From Spirochaetaceae bacterium (GTDB lineage: Bacteria > Spirochaetota > Spirochaetia > Treponematales > Breznakiellaceae), in the NCBI GenBank assembly GCA_031284085.1, contig JAITAM010000014.1, positions 1-10,366 of the forward strand: DNA of 10,366 nucleotides, written 5' to 3'. The position numbers were made by a program, and so were the translations under genes. The number at the start of each line of letters is the position of its first letter. Position 1 is the stretch's first letter. Below the pieces are notes generated by a model, which was not told the DNA's origin, searched no databases, and worked only from the letters and a program-made list of their open reading frames with translations. Below, piece by piece: positions 1 to 5,574 of the stretch.

Positions 1-39
1 CTTGACGGTAACACGTATGCTATAGTAGCATTCCATCGT

Positions 40-1401
40 ATGTCAGTAAGTACGTTTAAGTCCGGTATACTGCTTCCAACCAATAAATATGCTACGGAGG
101 GCAAGGCTGTTGAACAGACGCCTTTGCCTAAACAAGTCGTTATTCCTATCAACCAGCATTTCGGCGCTCCTAATCGTGTCTTGGTAAACGTAGGCGATAC
201 CGTGAAGCGCGGGCAAAAGATAGCCGATGCGCTCAAGCCCGGGCCGCTTACCGTGCCGGTTCACGCCTCCTTAAGCGGAATGGTTAAAAAAATAGAACCG
301 CACACACAGTCAAACAACACCGAAGGGATTTGCGTCTTCATCGACGTTGACAAAAGCGCCGACAAGGAACAAGATACCGATTTTATGCCGCCGCTTGACC
401 CTTTTGCCTGCACTAAAGAAGAGGCGCTTGCACGAATCCGTGAAGCCGGCGTTGTCGGCATGGGTGGCGCCGGCTTCCCTTCGCATGTTAAGCTGTCTCC
501 GCCGCCCAACAAAGCTATTGATACCATCATTGCAAACGGCGCTGAGTGCGAACCCTATCTTACCACAGACGAGGCGGTCATATCGGAAAAGCCCCACCTC
601 TTGCTAAGAGGGCTTGCTATTGTTATGCAGATTACCGGGGTCAAAAACGCTATAATCGGCATCGAAGACAACAAAGCTTCTATCGTTCCGCTGATTGAAC
701 GTGAACTGTGTATCGGCGCTTACAAAGGGGACATAAAAATCGGTTTGTGTAGAACCCGCTACCCTCAAGGCTGCGAAAAGATGCTGATTACCGCCTTGAC
801 CGGTCGTGTTGTGCCTGCAGGCGGCCTGCCTATGGATGCACGGTGCATTGTGCAGAATATCGGAAGTCTTGTCGCAATAGCCGAAGCTTTTGACTTGGGC
901 AAGCCGCTTATTGACCGTGCTTTGACCGTTTCAGGCGGCGCTTGCAAAACTCCCAAGAATATCCATGCTCCTTTGGGGACCCTTCTTGACGGCCTTCCAT
1001 CGGAATTTATGGATATTGATTACGGCAGCCTTAAAAAAGTTATATTCGGCGGTCCTATGATGGGAACTGCACTGGCGCACCTGTCCATTCCCATACAAAA
1101 GAACACTTCCGGTATTATTCTGATGACGGCTTTGGAGACTACGGTCGATGCCGAAACGCCGTGTATACGCTGCGGCCGGTGTATACGGAACTGCGCCTGT
1201 CATCTTGCCCCTTCGATTATGAAGGAGAACCTTGAAGCAGGCGATCTTGACGGCGCTATCAAAGCCGGTTTGCTTGACTGTATGGAGTGCGGCGCCTGCA
1301 CCTTTATCTGTCCGGCACGGATAAAATTAGTACAGAGGTTTCGTCTTGGCAAACAAAAAGTACGCATCCGCAATGCAGCAAAAAATGCCGGCCCTCATTA
1401 A
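40..1401 (+). CDS. rnfC: RnfC, NADH-binding peripheral subunit of the Rnf complex
   Basis: RnfC is the cytoplasmic subunit that exchanges electrons with NAD(H) in the Rnf ferredoxin:NAD+ oxidoreductase. The N-terminus (STFKSGI, then PLPKQVVIPINQHFGAP) is the usual RnfC biotinyl-like domain. A NuoF-like nucleotide and FMN region follows, with GMGGAGFP at 140-147 and NGAECEP at 166-172. Two 4Fe-4S motifs close the protein: CxxCxxCxxxC at C375/C378/C381/C385 and C414/C417/C420/C424 followed by Pro. At 453 residues it is the short form, without the long repeat tail of E. coli RsxC. The first cluster reads NCACH where the family usually has CP after the fourth Cys. No ribosome binding site precedes ATG 40, and the frame is open back to base 1, so an upstream start is possible. 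It is first in an rnfCDGEA run; rnfD follows after 39 bases. Confidence 0.95.
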   Translation: MSVSTFKSGILLPTNKYATEGKAVEQTPLPKQVVIPINQHFGAPNRVLVNVGDTVKRGQKIADALKPGPLTVPVHASLSGMVKKIEPHTQSNNTEGICVFIDVDKSADKEQDTDFMPPLDPFACTKEEALARIREAGVVGMGGAGFPSHVKLSPPPNKAIDTIIANGAECEPYLTTDEAVISEKPHLLLRGLAIVMQITGVKNAIIGIEDNKASIVPLIERELCIGAYKGDIKIGLCRTRYPQGCEKMLITALTGRVVPAGGLPMDARCIVQNIGSLVAIAEAFDLGKPLIDRALTVSGGACKTPKNIHAPLGTLLDGLPSEFMDIDYGSLKKVIFGGPMMGTALAHLSIPIQKNTSGIILMTALETTVDAETPCIRCGRCIRNCACHLAPSIMKENLEAGDLDGAIKAGLLDCMECGACTFICPARIKLVQRFRLGKQKVRIRNAAKNAGPH

Positions 1402-1440
1402 AATAAGAATAACTTTTGAAGGCTGGATCTTAGGAGAAAT

Positions 1441-2397
1441 ATGTTACTTTCATCAAGTCCTCATATTGTTTCGCCGGTAACAACACGACATCTTATGCGC
1501 AATATGCTTATTGCTCTTGCGCCGGTTACTGTCTTCGGTGTTGTTCTGTTCGGATTGCCGGCGTTGCTCAACAGCATAGTAGCGGTTGCGGCGGCTTTTG
1601 GCTCGGAATGGGCTTTTCGCAAGCTGACCAAACAGGATAGCCGGCTAAAAGAGTGTTCCGCCTTTGTAACCGGCCTGCTCCTCGCCTTGATTATTCCTCC
1701 CTCCACTCCTTTGTGGATGACCGCGCTAGGCTCTGTTTTTGCTATCGTTGTTGCGAAAGAATTCTTCGGCGGGCTTGGCGCTAATGTGTTTAATCCTGCG
1801 CTCATAGGCCGTGCTTTTCTTATTATGAGTTTTCCTGCCGCGCTGACCACGTGGCATAAACCGGCTGGTTTCGCCGATGCGCTGACAACGGCGACCCCGC
1901 TTAACATCATTCGGCAAGGCGGTACTTTGACGGAACTGGGCGAGAGCATCGGCATTGCTGCTTCTGATTATGCCGGTATTATCCGCTCTTTGTTCCTTGG
2001 CATAAGGAGCGGAAGCATTGGGGAAACGTCTGTTCTGCTTATTATAGCGGGCGCCGTTTTCTTGCTTGTTACCAAAACCATAACGTGGCACACGCCGGCC
2101 GCTATGATTGCTACGGCTTTTTTTGTGTCGCTCGCTTTGGGTATGGACCCGCTTGTCGGCATTTTTTCAGGCGGCCTCATTTTCGGCGCGGTGTTTATGG
2201 CAACCGATTATGTATCGGCGCCCATTACCGCGAAGGGCAAACTGCTTTTTGGGCTTGGCGCGGGCATTATCACGGTACTGATCCGTAAATGGGGGGCGTT
2301 TCCTGAGGGTGTTACCTACAGCATTTTGATTATGAATGCGGCGACGCCGTTTCTGAACCGGCTTTTGCCGCAGAAATACGGCAGCGTTAAGAAATGA
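1441..2397 (+). CDS. rnfD: RnfD, membrane flavoprotein subunit of the Rnf complex
   Basis: RnfD is an integral membrane subunit that carries covalently bound FMN and takes part in ion-coupled electron transfer. The family signatures are clear: SSSPHIVSPVTTRHLM at the start, GGLGANVFNPALIGRAFL in the middle, and GGLIFGAVFMATDYVSAP near the C-terminus, with many hydrophobic segments between. The flavinylation site should be T152 in D146-ALTTATPL. The family usually has SGAT here, so the Ser is Thr and the Gly is Thr, while the acceptor Thr and following Pro are kept. The start is well supported by AGGAG at 1432-1436, four bases before the ATG. The length of 318 residues is normal. The stop codon overlaps a possible rnfG ATG as ATGA, which suggests translational coupling. 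Confidence 0.95.
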   Translation: MLLSSSPHIVSPVTTRHLMRNMLIALAPVTVFGVVLFGLPALLNSIVAVAAAFGSEWAFRKLTKQDSRLKECSAFVTGLLLALIIPPSTPLWMTALGSVFAIVVAKEFFGGLGANVFNPALIGRAFLIMSFPAALTTWHKPAGFADALTTATPLNIIRQGGTLTELGESIGIAASDYAGIIRSLFLGIRSGSIGETSVLLIIAGAVFLLVTKTITWHTPAAMIATAFFVSLALGMDPLVGIFSGGLIFGAVFMATDYVSAPITAKGKLLFGLGAGIITVLIRKWGAFPEGVTYSILIMNAATPFLNRLLPQKYGSVKK

Positions 2398-2414
2398 GGA
2401 CAGAGGGGACAGGT

Positions 2415-2993
2415 ATGTTCAAGTTAGGTTTTGTGCTTGCGCTTTATGCGACAGCAGCTTGTGTGGGGCTTGCTTTTGTATACAGCGGCACGGAGACGAT
2501 TATTGCGCTTAGGCAGCAGGCCGACCTTGAGGCGTCGCTTAAAGAGTTGTTTCCCCAAGGGGACGCTTTTGAACCGGGGCCTGCCATGTGCGGCACGTCC
2601 TCTAATCCGGCGCTTATTTTTAACAGCTACTATCTTATAAGCCGCGAGGGCGCTGTTATTGGTATGGCGGTAAGAGCCTCGATTAACAGTTACGGCGGTC
2701 CGCTCAGCGCATTGGTAGGTATTGACATCGACCAAAAGATCACGCGGGTAAAGATACTGTCGCACTCCGACACGCCCGGTCTTGGCGCTAATGCGGCCTC
2801 ATCATCGTATTTTGTGGATAGAAGCACAAAGACGACTTTTACCGGCCAATTTGCCGGAAAGTCGGCAGGGGATTCTTTTGCGGTAAAGGACGATATTATA
2901 GCGATTACGGCGTCGACCATTACCAGTCGTGCGGTTAGCGCCCTTGTTAAAGAATGTGCTGCCCGAGCGCTTGAATACTTTGCCGCCCAGTAG
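2415..2993 (+). CDS. rnfG: RnfG, periplasm-facing FMN-binding subunit of the Rnf complex
   Basis: RnfG is anchored by one N-terminal helix (FKLGFVLALYATAACVGLAFVY), with a periplasmic FMN-binding domain bearing covalent FMN. Family hallmarks are LSALVGIDID, SHSDTPGLGANA (usually ETPGLG) and the C-terminal flavinylation region AITASTITSRAV, with T168 as the expected acceptor. The usual tetrapeptide is (S/T)GAT; here it is TAST. I prefer ATG 2415 because GAGGGG at 2403-2408 lies six bases upstream, giving 192 residues. An in-frame ATG at 2394 would overlap the rnfD stop as ATGA and add seven residues. In Treponema the FMN is attached by a periplasmic ApbE-like (Ftp) transferase, which is not in this window. 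An unusually long, repeat-filled gap separates this gene from rnfE. Confidence 0.92.
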   Translation: MFKLGFVLALYATAACVGLAFVYSGTETIIALRQQADLEASLKELFPQGDAFEPGPAMCGTSSNPALIFNSYYLISREGAVIGMAVRASINSYGGPLSALVGIDIDQKITRVKILSHSDTPGLGANAASSSYFVDRSTKTTFTGQFAGKSAGDSFAVKDDIIAITASTITSRAVSALVKECAARALEYFAAQ

Positions 2994-3381
2994 CAGGCCA
3001 GCCTGTTTCTGCGGGGTAGGTCTGACCCCTCAAGGCCGGAGGCTGGGGTGTTCAGGCTCAAAGAGTAGGGGGTGGAAAGGCTCTGGAGTCTGAGCCTTTT
3101 GGGTCTGGAGAAAAGGAGTTTTGGGTCTGGAGTATTAGTACTTCTGGGTCTGGAGTATTGGTACTTCTGGGTCTGGAGTCTGAGCCTTTTGGGTCTGGAG
3201 TAGGGGGTGGAAAGGCTCTTGCTCTAGGGGGTGGAAAGACGCTGGAGTAGGGGGTGTCGAGCTCTTCTCCTCGTTAAGAGAGGGAGAGCCGCTTAGAGGA
3301 GAGGGCAAAGAGTCGTACTCCGCTGTGGATACCAACAGCGAAACTTAGAAGCAGGCCGTGCCTGATGAAAGGGAGGATTTA
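2994..3381 (+). other. Long gap inside the rnf operon, mostly repeats, no gene seen
   Basis: No convincing gene is present. Just after rnfG, ACCCC at 3025-3029 can pair either with GGGGT at 3013-3017 or with GGGGT at 3045-3049, giving two mutually exclusive weak hairpins. The repeat array at 3066-3266 follows. An inverted repeat at 3321-3340 (CGCTGT...ACAGCG, six pairs) lies about 40 bases before rnfE, and CAGGC-CGT-GCCTG at 3352-3364 lies closer still. None is followed by a T run, so none looks like an intrinsic terminator. I see no good promoter. The segment is probably carried in the rnf transcript. Confidence 0.6.
3066..3266 (+). repeat. Tandem array of about nine degenerate 22-24 bp units
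   Basis: Units start at 3066, 3089, 3111, 3133, 3156, 3179, 3201, 3225 and 3248. Five consecutive units (3089-3200) end in GGGTCTGGAG. The flanking units begin TAGGGGGTGGAAAG; copies at 3066 and 3201 share the 19 bases TAGGGGGTGGAAAGGCTCT. Most units end in CTGGAG. Units 3133 and 3156 are identical except for one base, and 3089 and 3179 are identical. Units are contiguous with no spacers, so this is not CRISPR. The plus strand is G-rich. Reading frames do not carry through because unit length varies between 22 and 24. Confidence 0.9.
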
Positions 3382-3990
3382 ATGCAAGATTTGTTTAAGA
3401 TATTTACTAATGGACTGGTGCGGGAAAATCCGCTCCTTATCTTGATGATAGGGCTGTGTTCGTCTCTTGCCGTTACTACCACAGTTGCCAATGGTATTGG
3501 TATGGGGCTTTCTATGACCTTCGTCTTGCTTATGTCAGAGCTGGTCATCAGCGCTTTCCGCAAGCTTATCCCAAGCTCGATACGGATTCCGGTCTTTATT
3601 ATCGTTATTGCCGCCTTTACCACCGTTATCGACTATCTGCTTAAAGCGTGGTTCGCAGAACTCTCGGCTGCAATGGGGGTCTTCATACCTCTTATCGTGG
3701 TCAACTGCATTATTATGGGGCGGGTTGAAGGCTTTGCTTCCAAACAGCCGCCGCTTGCCTGTGTTTTTGATGCTCTTGGTATGGGGCTGGGCTACACGTG
3801 GGTTCTTGCCGCCATATCGATCATTCGTGAAATCTTAGGAAGCGGTACTGTTCTGGGCTTTCAGATGGTGCCGGATACTTACCAGCCCATACTGTTCTTT
3901 ATACTGCCGCCGGGCGGCTTCTTTGTCTTCGCCCTGTTTATCAGCCTCAATTTACTGATAAAGTCTCGGCTGAAAGGCCATGAGCATTGA
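3382..3990 (+). CDS. rnfE: RnfE, integral membrane subunit of the Rnf complex
   Basis: RnfE is one of the paired small membrane subunits; with RnfA it holds an intramembrane 2Fe-2S cluster in the NQR/Rnf family. Conserved blocks are FTNGLVRENPLLILMIGLCS, AVTTTVANGIGMG, IRIPVFIIVIAAFTTVIDYL and FIPLIVVNCIIMGRVEGFAS. The likely cluster cysteines are C26 and C109. ATG 3382 is chosen because GGGAGG at 3371-3376 lies five bases upstream and the N-terminus then matches the family; a GTG at 3358 in the same frame has no such site. The product is 202 residues, a usual length. It is followed by rnfA after 24 bases, so the two are almost certainly co-transcribed. Confidence 0.94.
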   Translation: MQDLFKIFTNGLVRENPLLILMIGLCSSLAVTTTVANGIGMGLSMTFVLLMSELVISAFRKLIPSSIRIPVFIIVIAAFTTVIDYLLKAWFAELSAAMGVFIPLIVVNCIIMGRVEGFASKQPPLACVFDALGMGLGYTWVLAAISIIREILGSGTVLGFQMVPDTYQPILFFILPPGGFFVFALFISLNLLIKSRLKGHEH

Positions 3991-4014
3991 AAAAACAAAG
4001 AGGCGGAGGAAACT

Positions 4015-4590
4015 ATGAATCTGTTTAAGGTATTTATTACAGCGTTTTTAATTGATAATGTGGTGTTAATGCGGTTCTTGGCGCTTTGTCCTTTTATTGG
4101 TATGAGCAGCGATGAGGATAAATCAATCGGTATGGGGCTTGCCGTTACATTTGTTACCGTACTTGCGACTTGTGTAACGTGGCCACTCTACAGATTTATA
4201 CTGGAACCGCTCGGTTTAGTGTTTTTGCAGATACTGGTCTTTATTTTAGTCATTGCTTCACTCGTGCAGCTGGTAGAATTCTACCTTAAAAAGGCTGCCC
4301 CCGCTTTGTACTCGTCTATGGGTATTTACCTTGCGCTTATTACCACGAACTGCGCCATTTTAGCGGTAACCTTTGATGTGATTAGCAAGGGCTATAGTTT
4401 TATTGAATCGATTGTGTATGCTGTTGGTGTTGCCATGGGCTTTTTATTATCGCTGCTGCTCTTAGCCGGAATCCGAAAGAGGATTCGGACAAGCCCGATA
4501 CCGCTCTTTCTCAAAGGCACACCTATTCTGTTTGTCGCCGCCGCTCTGCTTTCCATTGCCTTTACCGGTTTCTCCGGATTGGTGAAATGA
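4015..4590 (+). CDS. rnfA: RnfA, integral membrane subunit of the Rnf complex
   Basis: RnfA is the membrane partner of RnfE, with inverted topology and shared ligands for the intramembrane iron-sulfur cluster. Family motifs are LCPFIGMS, IGMGLAVTFV, ILVFILVIASLVQLVEFYLKK, MGIYLALITTNCAILAV and the C-terminal TGFSGL. Candidate cluster cysteines are C25 and C113. The start ATG is supported by GGAGGA at 4005-4010, four bases upstream, and 191 residues is the normal length. The early NN of many homologues reads DN here (IDNVVL). This is the last rnf gene seen; rnfB, often last in the operon, does not follow. Only weak AT-rich inverted repeats lie just downstream (for example TTTTAT-GAATT-ATAAAA), so no firm terminator is called. 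Confidence 0.95.
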   Translation: MNLFKVFITAFLIDNVVLMRFLALCPFIGMSSDEDKSIGMGLAVTFVTVLATCVTWPLYRFILEPLGLVFLQILVFILVIASLVQLVEFYLKKAAPALYSSMGIYLALITTNCAILAVTFDVISKGYSFIESIVYAVGVAMGFLLSLLLLAGIRKRIRTSPIPLFLKGTPILFVAAALLSIAFTGFSGLVK

Positions 4591-4648
4591 TTTCATTTTA
4601 TGAATTATAAAAGGGTAAAAACTTGGCGGCGTTTGGTCTAAAAACCAC

Positions 4649-4676
4649 TTGACATTTAGATAAATCTCGCTATATT
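4649..4676 (+). promoter_or_regulatory. Strong sigma70-type promoter reading right
   Basis: TTGACA at 4649-4654, a 16-base spacer and TATATT at 4671-4676 match the housekeeping consensus closely. Transcription would begin near 4683, leaving a leader of about 175 bases before ATG 4859. It lies in the gap after rnfA, so the acidic ORF probably has its own transcript. Confidence 0.75.
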
Positions 4677-4816
4677 CCAAGCTATAACTACTAGAAAATG
4701 GTAAAAAAAATAGCTAGGGTTGGGAGATGACCTAGAGAGGGTCGGCTCTGTTTTGTAATGACAAAGCGGTCGGACGCTTGACTTCTCGGACAGACGAGCA
4801 TTTCTTTTGAAAGGAG

Positions 4817-4864
4817 GGTGGGAAATAATCCCGCCGGTGTTTCATCTTTTTCTGGTAGATGAAA
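4817..4864 (+). promoter_or_regulatory. Two leader hairpins, the second covering the ATG of the acidic ORF
   Basis: Hairpin one: GGTGGGA (4817-4823) pairs with TCCCGCC (4829-4835) around loop AATAA, seven pairs with one G-T. It overlaps the end of a strong ribosome-binding-like AAGGAGG at 4811-4817. Hairpin two: TTTCATC (4840-4846) pairs perfectly with GATGAAA (4858-4864), and the ATG at 4859-4861 sits inside the right arm. The layout would fit control of translation, but chance pairing in this T- and A-rich stretch cannot be excluded. Confidence 0.4.
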
Positions 4865-4914
4865 AAGGTGTATTATCACGCCGTATTTTTTATGATTTTA
4901 CGCGAAAGTACTGA
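4825..4914 (+). pseudogene. Protein-like second frame upstream of the acidic ORF; possible frameshifted 5' part
   Basis: Reading from 4825 in the frame of GTG 4837, the DNA encodes IIPPVFHLFLVDEKGVLS and then RRIFYDFTRKY before TGA 4912. This looks more like a folded protein start than the alternative N-terminus MKKVYYHAVFFMIL in the acidic frame. AGGAGG at 4812-4817 lies seven bases before ATA 4825, which would be a well-placed start if it were ATG. One extra base near 4903 would join FYDFTR to ESTDAEVSLSL of the acidic ORF. So the gene may have lost its start codon and suffered a one-base change, or contain a sequence error. This is inference; homologues would decide it. Confidence 0.25.
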
Positions 4915-5203
4915 TGCTGAAGTATCGTTGTCGTTAATGACATGGGTAGACGAGTTTGATGATATTATGCCGTTTCCAGATGTCATTTTTAGCGATGATG
5001 AGGACGAAGACGAAATCGAAGACGAAGATGACCTTGAGGATGCCGAGAACTTTGATGATGATTTCGATGATGATTTCGACGATGACGAGGACATCTTAGG
5101 AGATCAAGATAGCGATTTTGATGATGCTTATGATGACGAGGATGGTTTCGACGATGACGAGGACATCCTAGGAGAGCAAGACAGCGATTTTGATGATGCT
5201 TAA
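4859..5203 (+). CDS. Small, extremely acidic Asp/Glu-rich repeat protein, function unknown
   Basis: I do not recognise this protein. Residues 1-44 are mixed (MTWVDEFDDIMPFPDVIF at 27-44). From residue 45 to the end (70 residues) there is no Lys or Arg and most residues are Asp or Glu. The tail contains FDDDFDDDFDDDEDILG and two copies of a block FDDDEDILG(D/E)QDSDFDDA with a 24-residue period. Such tails can bind cations or basic proteins, but nothing here shows which. I see no signal peptide of normal form. The start is doubtful: no ribosome binding site precedes ATG 4859, which lies in a hairpin; ATG 4937 is an in-frame alternative and also lacks one. The strong promoter at 4649 suggests expression. 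Its stop overlaps that of rsfS on the other strand. Confidence 0.55.
   Translation: MKKVYYHAVFFMILRESTDAEVSLSLMTWVDEFDDIMPFPDVIFSDDEDEDEIEDEDDLEDAENFDDDFDDDFDDDEDILGDQDSDFDDAYDDEDGFDDDEDILGEQDSDFDDA
5075..5200 (+). repeat. Two 54-bp copies, 72-bp period, inside the acidic ORF
   Basis: Copies at 5075-5128 and 5147-5200 differ at only a few positions and are separated by 18 bases encoding YDDEDG. The period of 72 bases is 24 codons, so copy-number change would keep the frame. Shorter GATGATGATTTC-type repeats lie just before (5052-5080). Confidence 0.85.
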
Positions 5204-5574
5204 AACGATGGCATCGTATCCGAGTCACCGCTAAAAGCCCATAGCCGTTCTAAATCATAAAATGAACGGCTGTGGGCAGTCATCAAGTGGATAACTATAG
5301 CTCCCAAATCTATAATTAACCACTCGTCGCTTAGACTAAAGTTTTTAACGCCAGGGCGTTTTTTACTACGCACCGGCTCAAGTCCATGTTCTGAACAAAA
5401 TTCCATAATATGCTTTTCTATACCGTGTAAATGTGCGGCACTAGTTACGGTAGCTATTACAAAAAAGTCTGTCCATGAGCAAGTGCTGCGGATGTCCATT
5501 ACGACAACATCTATACCTCGATGTTCTTGAATCAGTGCGGCAAGTTTTTCAGCCGCCGGTAACATAGCGTCCAT
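5200..5574 (-). CDS. rsfS: RsfS, ribosomal silencing factor (Iojap/YbeB family)
   Basis: RsfS binds L14 on the 50S subunit and blocks subunit joining when nutrients are short. The family is recognised by DFFVIATVTSAAHLHGIEKH in the middle and WLIIDLGAIVIHLMTAHSR followed by FYDLERLW near the end. The usual GDVVVH reads GAIVIH, losing an Asp. ATG 5574 is chosen because GGAAGGG lies six bases upstream, giving 124 residues; a TTG 15 bases further up is less likely. Its start overlaps the end of the LCP gene by 26 bases in another frame, so the two are likely coupled. It is last in the minus-strand operon. Its TAA shares the palindrome TTAA with the stop of the convergent acidic ORF, leaving no room for a terminator between them. 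Confidence 0.93.
   Translation of the reverse strand: MDAMLPAAEKLAALIQEHRGIDVVVMDIRSTCSWTDFFVIATVTSAAHLHGIEKHIMEFCSEHGLEPVRSKKRPGVKNFSLSDEWLIIDLGAIVIHLMTAHSRSFYDLERLWAFSGDSDTMPSF

Noticed and set aside
2..26. Promoter for rnfC (TTGACG and TATAGT)
   Set aside because: The spacer is only 13 bases and the elements lie in a frame that is open into rnfC, so it is probably chance.
1461..1955. Long minus-strand ORF opposite rnfD
   Set aside because: It is antisense to a clear RnfD and has no family features or ribosome binding site.
3135..3335. Minus-strand ORF of 66 residues rich in Pro and Ser
   Set aside because: It is a translation of the repeat array, with low complexity and no ribosome binding site or known family.
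3321..3340. Terminator between rnfG and rnfE
   Set aside because: The hairpin has six pairs but is followed by AAACTTAG, not a T run.
4778..4806. Second promoter (TTGACT, 17 bases, TTTCTT)
   Set aside because: The -10 is poor and the far better promoter at 4649 already serves this region.
4876..5094. Minus-strand Ser-rich ORF
   Set aside because: It is the shadow of the GAT/GAC-rich acidic ORF; Asp codons read as Ser runs on the other strand.
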